64,000 bases of DNA, from NCBI RefSeq assembly GCF_003364195.1, contig NZ_NXLQ01000001.1, positions 186,001-250,000 on the forward strand. Direction: 5' to 3'. The stretch's first letter is position 1; each line of letters begins with the position of its first letter. The translations under genes and the position numbers were made by a program. The notes below the pieces were generated by a model that worked only from the letters and a program-made list of their open reading frames with translations, was not told where the DNA came from and made no database searches. Origin of the DNA: Helicobacter didelphidarum (GTDB lineage Bacteria; Campylobacterota; Campylobacteria; Campylobacterales; Helicobacteraceae). Positions 37,631-46,196 of this stretch are shown here, piece after piece.

Positions 37631-38071
37631 ATGAAGAAAGTTAATCTCTATACAGACGGATCAAGCTTAGGGAATCCAGGGTCAAGCGGTTATTGTGCGT
37701 TATTGGAATATGTCATGGGTAATGAAGAAAAAGTATATAAACAAATAAGTGGAGGTGAGTTTTATAGCACTAATGGGCGTATGGAGCTAAAAGCTGTTGT
37801 AGAGGGTTTAAAATTACTCAAAGAACCATGTGAGGTTACGATTATTAGTGATTCTAAATATGTATGTGATTCTATTAACCAATATTTACAGAATTGGTTA
37901 AAAAAGGGATTCAAGGATGTAAAACATACAGATTTATGGGGAGAATATGTAAATATTAGTAAAATGCATACAATACGAACACAATGGGTAAAAGCACATA
38001 ATGGACATCCACAAAATGAACATTGCGATAAGGTTGCTCGTGCTAATGCAGAATTGCATAACCAAGCATGA
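37631..38071 (+). CDS. rnhA: ribonuclease HI
   Basis: Degrades the RNA strand of RNA:DNA hybrids. The four catalytic carboxylates are identifiable: D8 in LYTDGSSLGNPG, the glutamate of NGRMELKAVVEGL, the aspartate of IISDSKYVCDSI and the aspartate of NEHCDKVARANAE. The HNGHPQNE loop supplies the catalytic histidine. Length, 146 residues, is normal. The gene stands alone with its own promoter. Confidence 0.95.
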   Translation: MKKVNLYTDGSSLGNPGSSGYCALLEYVMGNEEKVYKQISGGEFYSTNGRMELKAVVEGLKLLKEPCEVTIISDSKYVCDSINQYLQNWLKKGFKDVKHTDLWGEYVNISKMHTIRTQWVKAHNGHPQNEHCDKVARANAELHNQA

Positions 38072-38259
38072 TGTTGCAAGTAAGTTTCAGCAGGAGTGTA
38101 GCGAATGCTTGAACTTTTTAGGATTCCAATTTTTCATAATTGTATAATTTATGATAATTTTTATTTTCTATATTTACAACTAAAAACTTAATTTTATTGT
38201 AATTTTGAAAAATTGTATTTTTATTTGGGTCTAAACTTTACTATGCTTTCTAAAAATTC

Positions 38260-38268
38260 TGCTATAAT
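38260..38268 (+). promoter_or_regulatory. extended -10 box for the PSD-like gene
   Basis: TGCTATAAT, a perfect extended -10, 44 bases before the ATG at 38312. Confidence 0.55.
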
Positions 38269-38311
38269 ATTATTTTTGTATGTTATGTTAATGTAGAAGC
38301 AAGGGGTAGAT

Positions 38312-38953
38312 ATGCGTATTATTGAACCAGAAGCAAAATCCATAGCTTATTTAATTATTATTGCAGGTTTGGTTACTTCGTATTTTGGATTGTATATTTT
38401 AACCACTTTGTTATTTGTATCGCTCCTTGTATGGCTTTTTTTTTGTAGTTCTAAAATTATTAATCCCACCATTCCAAGTGCGATTGTTTCTCCTATTAGT
38501 GGAGTCATTAAAAAAATTGAAAAAGATTCTAATCATATAGAATTTCAAATTAAGGCAAGATTTAATGGCAGAATCTATGCACCAAATGATTTACAAAATA
38601 TTCGCATTTCACATCATCATGGATTTTATACATTAAGCAATCATTCAGCCTTTGGTCGTATGTTTGCACCAAAAGATATTCTTGAAGCAGATAGTATTTT
38701 TGCAAACAATAATTTAAGGATTAAGATTGAAGTAATGCCTAATTTATTTCGGTTTTGCGGGTTAAACTACGCAAATTCAAAATCTCTTTTTTTGGAAAAA
38801 ATTGGTTTTCTGAATACAGGTTCACTTTCTATTAGTATATATGGCGATAATTTAGAATCTTTTGCACAAGAGGGTTCTTATGTGGTTGGTGGTAATTCTC
38901 CATTGGTCGTTATAAAGTCCCCAGATTCATCATTAATAACACCAGATATTTAG
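38312..38953 (+). CDS. phosphatidylserine decarboxylase-like membrane protein
   Basis: Two N-terminal membrane helices (residues about 10-45) are followed by a domain resembling phosphatidylserine decarboxylase: IVSPISGVIKKIE (like VSPADGVV), HHHGFYTLSN, and LSISIYGDNLESF near the end. Real Psd self-cleaves at a Gly-Ser of an LGST motif to form its pyruvoyl group. Here the corresponding stretch is NTGSLSISIYG, with G170-S171 retained but the leucine and threonine not. In related genomes I recall such a 'PSD-related' gene between ftsH and pssA; neither is adjacent here. Activity is uncertain. AAGGGG precedes the ATG. Confidence 0.72.
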   Translation: MRIIEPEAKSIAYLIIIAGLVTSYFGLYILTTLLFVSLLVWLFFCSSKIINPTIPSAIVSPISGVIKKIEKDSNHIEFQIKARFNGRIYAPNDLQNIRISHHHGFYTLSNHSAFGRMFAPKDILEADSIFANNNLRIKIEVMPNLFRFCGLNYANSKSLFLEKIGFLNTGSLSISIYGDNLESFAQEGSYVVGGNSPLVVIKSPDSSLITPDI

Positions 38954-39040
38954 GATTCTTAATATTATAAAAGAATAAAAGATTATACAACACTTTGAAT
39001 ATAAAATCTTACCAAGGATTGGTAGTTTGTGTTATATATA

Positions 39041-39049
39041 TGTTATAAT
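39041..39049 (+). promoter_or_regulatory. extended -10 box for gmd
   Basis: TGTTATAAT, a perfect extended -10, about 55 bases before the gmd ATG. Confidence 0.55.
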
Positions 39050-39104
39050 TGTATGCTACAAATATGGTTAATTAAAATATTTTTGAAAAAATTAAGGAGC
39101 AATA

Positions 39105-40214
39105 ATGAAAAAAGCATTAATCACGGGGATTACCGGACAGGATGGGGCGTATCTAGCGGAATTTCTCCTCAATAAAGGCTATGAAGTTTATGGAATAAAG
39201 AGAAGATCATCGCTTTTTAATACTGATAGAATAGATCATCTCTATCAAGATCCGCATAGTCACAATGTGAAATTTAAACTCTGCTATGGGGATTTAACAG
39301 ATTCTACCAATCTTATTCGCATTGTTCAAGAATTTCAACCAGGTGAGATTTATAATCTTGCTGCAATGAGTCATGTACATGTGAGCTTCGAGACACCGGA
39401 ATACACCGCTAATGCTGATGGTTTGGGGACATTACGACTTTTGGAAGCAATTAGGATTCTAGGGTTAGAAAAAAAAACAAAGATTTATCAAGCTTCTACA
39501 AGTGAACTTTATGGGCTTGTGCAATCTGTCCCACAAAATGAAAAGACACCATTTTATCCGCGTTCTCCCTATGCATGTGCAAAACTTTATGCGTATTGGA
39601 TTAGTGTGAATTATCGCGAGGCATATGGGATTTTTGCGAGTAATGGAATTTTATTTAATCATGAAAGTCCTATTCGTGGCGAGACTTTTGTAACGCGTAA
39701 AATCACGCGAGGGGTAAGCAAAATCGCACTTGGCTTACAAGATAAACTCTATCTTGGTAATCTCTCTTCAAAACGCGATTGGGGACATGCAAAAGACTAT
39801 GTTGAGGCAATGTATCTTATCTTGCAACAGGAAAAGCCTGATGATTTTGTGATTGCTACAGGTATTACGACAGAAGTGCGGGAGTTTGTGCGACTTGCTT
39901 TTGGTGAGTTGGGCATTGAGATTGATTTTACAGGTAAAGGTAAAGATGAAGTAGGAATCGTAGCAAAATGCAATGGGGACTTTAAACTTGACATTGGTAA
40001 GGAGGTTGTGGCAGTGGATTCTCGGTATTTCCGTCCCACTGAAGTAGATCTCCTCTTAGGAGATTCTAGCAAAGCACGGAAAATTTTAGGTTGGAAACCC
40101 AAGCACGATTTACAAACGCTTATCAAAGACATGATGCAAAGCGACATCAAGCTTATGCAGAAAGATAAATACTTGCGTGATGGTGGATATGAGATAATGA
40201 GATATTTTGAGTGA
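39105..40214 (+). CDS. gmd: GDP-mannose 4,6-dehydratase
   Basis: Makes GDP-4-keto-6-deoxymannose, the precursor of GDP-fucose and GDP-rhamnose used in LPS O-chains. It is a short-chain dehydrogenase with [15 protein letters not shown] as the NADP loop (residues 7-21), the catalytic S/T-Y-K set around ASTSELYG and [14 protein letters not shown], and [17 protein letters not shown]. Length, 369 residues, is normal. AAGGAGC precedes the ATG. In H. pylori gmd is followed by GDP-fucose synthase; no such gene follows here. Its codons look GC-richer than neighbouring genes, a possible sign of transfer. Confidence 0.96.
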   Translation: MKKALITGITGQDGAYLAEFLLNKGYEVYGIKRRSSLFNTDRIDHLYQDPHSHNVKFKLCYGDLTDSTNLIRIVQEFQPGEIYNLAAMSHVHVSFETPEYTANADGLGTLRLLEAIRILGLEKKTKIYQASTSELYGLVQSVPQNEKTPFYPRSPYACAKLYAYWISVNYREAYGIFASNGILFNHESPIRGETFVTRKITRGVSKIALGLQDKLYLGNLSSKRDWGHAKDYVEAMYLILQQEKPDDFVIATGITTEVREFVRLAFGELGIEIDFTGKGKDEVGIVAKCNGDFKLDIGKEVVAVDSRYFRPTEVDLLLGDSSKARKILGWKPKHDLQTLIKDMMQSDIKLMQKDKYLRDGGYEIMRYFE

Positions 40215-40581
40215 TCTTTTCTTGTTGATTTAAGAATGGACTTAAATGATGCTATCAATTTGCATTATATTAAAAAATAAAGTTTAGCTAGATTATTTTT
40301 TATTTGCATAAAGTTATTGATTATCTAGAATAAGTTAGTTTATATTCTATAAAAAATATTTAACAAGCATGTTAGGCGTGGAGTAGGGTGTCAGTTGGTT
40401 TTATTGGAAAGTATTTAAGATATTCCTTGATTTCATAGTTCAAGTACAAATTTTATTATAGTTTTTCTCATTATAATTTATGAGGAAACATACTCCATAA
40501 TATTGAAGTGATGAGTAAGGTAAAGGTATTTGTTGTTGAGTTGTTATTTCGCTTGTATTAATTATATTACAAATATCCATA
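40215..40581. other. 367-base gap between gmd and glyQ
   Basis: No gene or RNA seen. A small G-rich patch near 40368-40400 is unexplained. Both flanking genes converge on this gap. Confidence 0.35.
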
Positions 40582-41481
40582 TTAGATTTCTTTTAATTTT
40601 TTTATTCTTTCTAGTCTTTGGTCCTCTTGTTCTTTATACTTGGTAGCACAACCTTTTGCTAATTCACGAATTTTTAAAATATATTCCTGGCGTTGAGCAA
40701 CTGAAATTGCCTTTCTTGCATCAAGCACATTAAAAAAATGGCTTGAGAGCATCGTATAGTCATAGGCGGGCAAAGGAAGATTTGCTTCAAGGCATTTTCG
40801 TGCTTCATTCTGTGTATTTTCAAAGCTTGTGAAAAGAAATGATGTATCTGCTATTTCAAAGTTATATTTTGAAAATTCGTATTCACCCTGCAAATGCACA
40901 TCGGCGTATGTCATACTTTTATTCCACGCAATGTCAAAAAGAGATTCTACTCCTTGAATATACATAGCCAAACGTTCAACACCATAGGTAATTTCGACAC
41001 TTACGCTTTCACAAGGGATTCCTCCTACTTGTTGGAAATAGGTAAATTGTGTGATTTCCATACCATCAAGCCATACTTCCCAGCCAAGCCCCCATGCTCC
41101 AAGTGTTGGAGATTCCCAATTATCTTCAACAAACCGAATATCGTGTGCATGAATATCAAGCCCTAAAGATTCAAGGCTTTGAAGATATAAATTTTGAATG
41201 TTATCAGGTGATGGTTTTATTAAAACTTGAAATTGATAATAGCTTCCTAATCGGTTTGGATTTTCTCCATATCGTCCATCTGTTGGTCTGCGTGAAGGTG
41301 CAACATAAGCCACAGCCCATGGGGTTTTATCAAGACTTCGTAGTAATGTTGCAGGATGAAATGTTCCGGCACCAGCAGGAATATCATATGGTTGTAGAAG
41401 CGCACAACCTGTGGTATCGTTAAAAGAAGCATTTGCCCAAAATGTTTGCAACCTTAATAGAATCTCCGAAAATGTCAGCAT
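40582..41481 (-). CDS. glyQ: glycyl-tRNA synthetase alpha subunit
   Basis: Alpha subunit of the bacterial alpha2-beta2 glycyl-tRNA synthetase. The hallmark catalytic core is present: [32 protein letters not shown] and [21 protein letters not shown]. Length, 299 residues, is typical. AAGGAAC precedes the ATG. The beta subunit gene glyS is not in this window, so the subunits are encoded apart, as in other Helicobacter. Confidence 0.97.
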   Translation of the reverse strand: MLTFSEILLRLQTFWANASFNDTTGCALLQPYDIPAGAGTFHPATLLRSLDKTPWAVAYVAPSRRPTDGRYGENPNRLGSYYQFQVLIKPSPDNIQNLYLQSLESLGLDIHAHDIRFVEDNWESPTLGAWGLGWEVWLDGMEITQFTYFQQVGGIPCESVSVEITYGVERLAMYIQGVESLFDIAWNKSMTYADVHLQGEYEFSKYNFEIADTSFLFTSFENTQNEARKCLEANLPLPAYDYTMLSSHFFNVLDARKAISVAQRQEYILKIRELAKGCATKYKEQEDQRLERIKKLKEI

Positions 41482-41744
41482 GTTGTTCCTTGAAAATATA
41501 AAATCATTGTGTAATTTTAACTAAAAACATTGAAAGACAAAATAAAATTAATTAAATTCTGAAAATTTTTATTCTCTTAAGTAGTGGTAAAAATATTCTA
41601 AGACACTCATCAATCAATAATGTTTTTTGGATATAATTCCAACCTTAAATTAAAAAACAAAAGATTTTCTAGATTATTCTGCATAGTGAGAATCTAGAAA
41701 AAAATAAAAGGTTTTTGTGAAGAATTTTGCTTACAATATAATTG

Positions 41745-42968
41745 TCATGGTTGTAATGTTGGGATTGTGTCGTTGTCTCGAGGTTCTGTTGGGCTGTATT
41801 GTGTTTTATACATTCTTTGTTCTTGCTGTAAGATTCCAATAATCCTAGAATCTTGCATATATTTTTCCCATAAATCCCTGCGTTTAGAATCTACTTCATC
41901 ACAATACTTGACTTGTGGTGACAAGAAATTCTTTTTTGATGCTTCATCAAGATTATTCATTGCAATATTTGGAATATTTCCTAAGGCTCTTGCACATGCA
42001 CAACTTTGTGCTACAAATAAGACTAAATCAGCAGGATAAGAAAAAGCAGGTAGCTTTTCTTCATAATGTTTTGTATGCACACCCGATTTATCTTGAATAA
42101 AAGTTGTAATGCTGTTGTATTGATATGGGAGACAAATCTCTTCCTTTGGCGTAAGTGTGATTGTTAGCATAATATTTGTTGGTTTAGAATCTATAACAAG
42201 ATTCTCGCTATTGGAATCTTTTGTGTTAAAATCCTTTGTATTTAAGTCTTTTATACGAAAATTCGTAGCTTGAGAAGAAATATTTTCTTGTGGAAGTTGC
42301 CATTGGAATTTTATTGAGCGGTATGGTTGATTTTTTTCTCCTTGCAATATTGCTTGAGATTGTAAATCAATTGTTGTAGTTTGCATACTTTTTAGCACAT
42401 AGTCATATTCTTCAATAAGAGCTATATTACTAAAAATATTTGTTTTTTTATCCATAATAATTGTTTGATATACTTCTAAAATATCCATATTCGGATAAAA
42501 GTATTCATTGTTTGTAATCACGGCACTACAATCAGGAAATAAACATGCACAATCGCGTAAAGATTCCAATACATTTTGATTAGCACTGTATTTTTGTCGT
42601 AAAACAATAAAGGTCTTGTCTAAATCCAGGGCTTCTTTATTTTGTTCATCTTGTTTTTTCGCTTTTTCTTTTTTATCTATTATCTTGGAATCTTGCCAAA
42701 AAGATTCCCATTCTTGGATATGTTTAAAATATTTTTCTTGAAACTCTTGCACATCATTTGGCAAGGTAAGAGTTTGTGGAGAATCTTGTTGTGTGGCGTT
42801 AAGCATTGTAGAATCTTTATGTTCAATCTCCGGAGTTTTTGCAGGATTGTTGTTTTGAGTAATTTGAATATTATCAAGCGGTGTTGTGTTTTTATTTGAA
42901 TTATCGCATCCATTAAAAAACAAAAAGAGAATATAAATTCTACAAATGACAGAGAAAGAAATTTTCAT
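41745..42968 (-). CDS. putative lipoprotein, unknown function
   Basis: A signal peptide with lipobox ends at FFNGC (cysteine near residue 21), so it should be lipidated. The following 60 residues are N/T/Q/P rich and probably disordered. The rest contains a cysteine cluster (SLRDCACLFPDCSAV, about residues 140-150), a later SCACARALGNIP and charged helices. I do not recognise a family. AAAGGAAAAAT precedes the ATG. It lies alone between glyQ and the divergent dehydrogenase gene. Confidence 0.75.
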   Translation of the reverse strand: MKISFSVICRIYILFLFFNGCDNSNKNTTPLDNIQITQNNNPAKTPEIEHKDSTMLNATQQDSPQTLTLPNDVQEFQEKYFKHIQEWESFWQDSKIIDKKEKAKKQDEQNKEALDLDKTFIVLRQKYSANQNVLESLRDCACLFPDCSAVITNNEYFYPNMDILEVYQTIIMDKKTNIFSNIALIEEYDYVLKSMQTTTIDLQSQAILQGEKNQPYRSIKFQWQLPQENISSQATNFRIKDLNTKDFNTKDSNSENLVIDSKPTNIMLTITLTPKEEICLPYQYNSITTFIQDKSGVHTKHYEEKLPAFSYPADLVLFVAQSCACARALGNIPNIAMNNLDEASKKNFLSPQVKYCDEVDSKRRDLWEKYMQDSRIIGILQQEQRMYKTQYSPTEPRDNDTIPTLQP

Positions 42969-43268
42969 ATTTTTCCTTTATGGTAATTAATAATTTGATG
43001 ATAGTTGTAGCTTTATTTTTTAAGAATTATATCTTAAATACTATGCGTAATTTTAGAATTTTTAGATTTTTTTATGTTTTTACTATTTTCATTATTTATT
43101 TTATATTCTATGAATTTAGTGTATCGGTTTAAACAAGCAGTTTTAATTTGGCATTCATTATAAAGATTCTTATCCTTAGATGATTTTACATGATTTTTGG
43201 ATTATAAATTATGAGAATTTTGATATAATTTTAGAGATTTTTATAGATGGAATATTAAGGGTTATAAA
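42969..43268. other. 300-base divergent promoter region
   Basis: A/T-rich with no gene. It should hold promoters for the leftward lipoprotein and the rightward NDH-2-like gene; a TGATATAAT box for the latter is at 43221-43229. Confidence 0.45.
43221..43229 (+). promoter_or_regulatory. extended -10 box for the NDH-2-like gene
   Basis: TGATATAAT, a perfect extended -10, 40 bases before the ATG at 43269. Confidence 0.55.
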
Positions 43269-44540
43269 ATGGCAAGATATGCAGAATATAGTGTTTGTAA
43301 TGTAGAAAAATTGAAGCTACCAACTAATCCTAGAATCTTAATTATTGGTGGTGGTTATGGTGGATTGAAAGTGGCTATGGGATTGCAAAAATCAGTTGAT
43401 TTTTCATCTGAAAAGAAACCGCAAATTACACTTATTAGTAAGCATGACTACCATTACCAAACGACACTTTTGCATAAAGTTGCCACTGGAACACTTTCAG
43501 CTAGAAAAGCTAGAATTTATTATCGAAAACTTTTGAAACAAGATAAAGTTATGTTTATTAAAGATAAAATTATTAAGCTCGAGCCAGAGAATAATTGTGT
43601 GTATGGAAATGGTGGCAAGTATGAATATGATGTTTTAGTAATTGCACTTGGTTTTAGACCCGATGATTTTAATATACCTGGAGTTAAAAAATATAGTTTT
43701 AAGCTTTCCACTTTAAATGTTGCTTTAAAACTAAGACAGCATATTGAAAATAAATTTAAAGAATTTGTGCATACAAAAGATCCGCTCGATTTGCACTTTA
43801 TAGTATGTGGGACTGGTTTCACAAGTATAGAATTTGCTGCCGAGCTTGGTTCACAATTCAATGAGCTTTGCACAATTTGTGGGATTGATAATAAGATTCC
43901 AAAAATTACATGTATAGGGAGAAATAAGCAGATTCTCCCTGTCTTTAGTGAGAATCTTAGTCAAAAAGCTGTGCAGAAGTTAGAAAAAATGAATATTGAG
44001 ATTATTACAAATGGTGATGTAAAAGAAGTTAAAAAAAGTAGTGTTGTAATTGAAAAAGATGGGAAATTACAAGAATTGAAAGCAAATACAATACTTTGGG
44101 GTGCTGGAGTAAAAGGTAGCGATATTATTGAGCAATCAGATATTCCAAACAAAAAGGGTAAAATTGAAGTTGGTTTTCAGTTAAGATCACTTACTCATGC
44201 GAATATTTTTGTTGTTGGCGATAGTGCACAACCAACCACAAAAGATGCTATTCATGCTCCCACAGCACAACTTTCCGCACAAATGGGAGAGTTTGTTGCA
44301 CAAATGTTGGGTGAAATGCTGAAAGGCAAGGATTTTGATTCTGGTTTCGTATTTAAACACAGGGGGACCGTATGTTCTATAGGACATACAGATGGTGTGG
44401 GGATTGTTTATGGCAAGGAATTATCTGGTGAATTTGCTGCTTTTATGAAAAATACAATAGAAAATCGTTGGCTTTTTAGTTTGGGTGGTTTTCCCTTAAT
44501 TTTTAAAAAAGGACAATTTCGCTATCGAACAAGTAACTAA
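43269..44540 (+). CDS. type II NADH dehydrogenase-like flavoprotein
   Basis: A pyridine nucleotide-disulfide oxidoreductase of the NDH-2 type, which passes electrons from NAD(P)H to quinone without pumping protons. The FAD loop is IIGGGYGGLKVA (residues 25-36). A second Rossmann loop appears as VCGTGFTSIEFAAELG, and IFVVGDSAQP near residue 320 closes the FAD site. The C-terminal 50 residues contain an amphipathic membrane-binding segment. TAAGGG precedes the ATG. Epsilonproteobacteria usually lack a conventional NADH-oxidising complex I, so such enzymes may matter, but quinone versus other acceptor (for example sulfide oxidoreductase relatives) is not settled. Confidence 0.88.
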   Translation: MARYAEYSVCNVEKLKLPTNPRILIIGGGYGGLKVAMGLQKSVDFSSEKKPQITLISKHDYHYQTTLLHKVATGTLSARKARIYYRKLLKQDKVMFIKDKIIKLEPENNCVYGNGGKYEYDVLVIALGFRPDDFNIPGVKKYSFKLSTLNVALKLRQHIENKFKEFVHTKDPLDLHFIVCGTGFTSIEFAAELGSQFNELCTICGIDNKIPKITCIGRNKQILPVFSENLSQKAVQKLEKMNIEIITNGDVKEVKKSSVVIEKDGKLQELKANTILWGAGVKGSDIIEQSDIPNKKGKIEVGFQLRSLTHANIFVVGDSAQPTTKDAIHAPTAQLSAQMGEFVAQMLGEMLKGKDFDSGFVFKHRGTVCSIGHTDGVGIVYGKELSGEFAAFMKNTIENRWLFSLGGFPLIFKKGQFRYRTSN

Positions 44541-44886
44541 ATACAAAATATATTTATAATAAATTATTTACAACAGAGATTTTATTAAGATTTTTAATTC
44601 AAGACATTAGTGCAATAATAAAAATCAACATGGCTTATTTATTGCAAGCTCTCATTACATAATTTTAGATGCAAAATAACAAGAGAGAAATCATATAAAA
44701 TATTGAGTAAATATTCATGATTCTTGATAGAATATAGTTAATTTTGTTTCAAAAATAAACATAGAATTTTAAAAAAGAATATTTTTGTGTCCAAATATAT
44801 TGACTTACAAAAAAAAAAAAAAGATACCATACGCTTATGCAACAATAAATATATTGTTGTTTTTAGTTTTGTTTTGGAGATTATCT
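44541..44886. other. 346-base gap with the A14 promoter tract
   Basis: No gene. It contains the probable promoter of the following outer membrane protein gene with the A14 run at 44809-44822. Confidence 0.5.
44800..44830 (+). promoter_or_regulatory. putative slippage-tuned promoter of the outer membrane protein gene
   Basis: TTGACT (44800-44805) resembles a -35 box. It is followed by TAC, a run of 14 A (44809-44822), and GATACCAT, which contains a weak -10 candidate (TACCAT at 44825-44830, spacer 19). Changes in the A-run would alter the spacer, as in the H. pylori sabA promoter. Confidence 0.45.
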
Positions 44887-45492
44887 ATGAAAAATTTTTT
44901 AGTTAGTTTAGCATTGGTTAGTGCATTATCTGGTAGCATGTATGCTAAAGAGCAAAGCGGTGTTGTGCTTGGTGTTAGTGTGGGTGGTGGAGGTGCTATC
45001 AATGTAACAGGTGGTTCTAATGCTACTGGGAGTTCAGTGTATTTCTTGGGTGCAAAGGTAGGCTATCAAGCTTTCATTACCGATAATAGCGGTGTTAGAT
45101 TCTATCTTTCAGGGTTAGTGGGGCATGGTTTCTATCCTTCCGCCACTACTCCTACCAGCAATTCATTTATTGGGCATGATTTATATACTTTAATAGATAT
45201 AGATGCGGATTATCTTTATAATTGGACAGATGAGCAAAGTTATAGTGCTGGATTGTTTCTAGGATTTTTTGCAGGTGCATTAATTGGGACACCATTAACG
45301 GGTTCAACTGGTTCAACGGCGGTAGGTAGTGCAATTGGTATCAATTTTGGTCTTAGAACAACTATTGCTTATAATCATCAAGTAGAGTTTGGAGTGAAAC
45401 CATCAATAGCATTTTTTGCTGGTAGAGAAGTAGGTTTAGGTTCTTTCATAAGCGGTCAAGTAAGCTATATTTACAAATTTGATACCTATTAA
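44887..45492 (+). CDS. small outer membrane beta-barrel protein
   Basis: The signal peptide (KNFLVSLALVSALSGSMYA, cleaved after AKA-like site near residue 19-20) precedes a glycine-rich beta-strand protein of about 180 residues. Alternating hydrophobic strands (VYFLGAKVGYQAF, TLIDIDADYLYNW, GINFGLRTTIAYNH) and the aromatic C-terminus fit an eight-to-ten strand barrel. It resembles the small outer membrane protein families expanded in Helicobacter, but I cannot name the subfamily. GGAGATTATCT precedes the ATG at 44887; the frame extends upstream through the A14 tract, but that part lacks coding character. Confidence 0.82.
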   Translation: MKNFLVSLALVSALSGSMYAKEQSGVVLGVSVGGGGAINVTGGSNATGSSVYFLGAKVGYQAFITDNSGVRFYLSGLVGHGFYPSATTPTSNSFIGHDLYTLIDIDADYLYNWTDEQSYSAGLFLGFFAGALIGTPLTGSTGSTAVGSAIGINFGLRTTIAYNHQVEFGVKPSIAFFAGREVGLGSFISGQVSYIYKFDTY

Positions 45493-46196
45493 GATTATTT
45501 TAGTTTTTAGTATTTTGAAGAGTATTTATTTCTCAATACTATATACAAACATTACAAAAAGTTCGTAAGCAATTTGAATTTACTTTAACTTAATAACTAA
45601 GAAACATTTAAATTTTGAAGTATTTTTACTTTACTTATAACTTTTTCCGTGATATTTAATACTAGGATTTTGTAAAAAATATAGAATCACATAAAGTTTT
45701 GAAATAAATAAAATATGAATATTACACATATCGAAGACATTGTAAGATAAAGGGGTATTTTGTAATTTTAAAATACTTTGTACGTCATGAGAGTAACTGA
45801 TATCAATAATGAATATTGAGGATTCTATAAATAAATGTTCTTCCATTTTTTGAGAGTTTTAATTTTGTCCTAATTTTTCTTACTTCTGTTTCAAACTCTT
45901 TTAACTCATGTAAGCTTTTAAACCCCATTATATACCCTTTTTGAATAAAATATTTGTATATAGTTTCATACTATACAATACAAAAAGCATATTGTATAAG
46001 ATTGTATTGAGTGAGTAATAAAGGATTTAGGGGCTTGAGAAACAATAAATTATCGTTTGTCGCAGTATGGGGAATGTTATAATAGCAACAAGATTATACT
46101 ATGATACACTTTCTACACAATTTTGAATAGAGCAGGGGGCTGGTTAGAATTCTATGATATGCGATTTCTTTTTATTTTTCGATAAGGAAACTTATA
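45493..46196. other. 704-base gap with decayed minus-strand gene remnant
   Basis: Mostly A/T-rich. On the minus strand a start with an AAAGGG site (45928) opens a 41-residue frame; a second frame continues beyond its stop. See the separate entry. No RNA gene or terminator stands out. Confidence 0.4.
45631..45928 (-). pseudogene. possible frameshifted small gene
   Basis: ATG at 45928 has an upstream AAAGGG and opens a charged 41-residue peptide (GFKSLHELKEFETEVRKIR and onward, then LKLSKNGRTFIYR) ending at a TGA at 45803. An overlapping frame (45846 down to 45631) continues with hydrophobic residues. Together they look like one gene broken by a frameshift. Family unknown; this may also be a genuine 41-residue gene. 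Confidence 0.3.
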
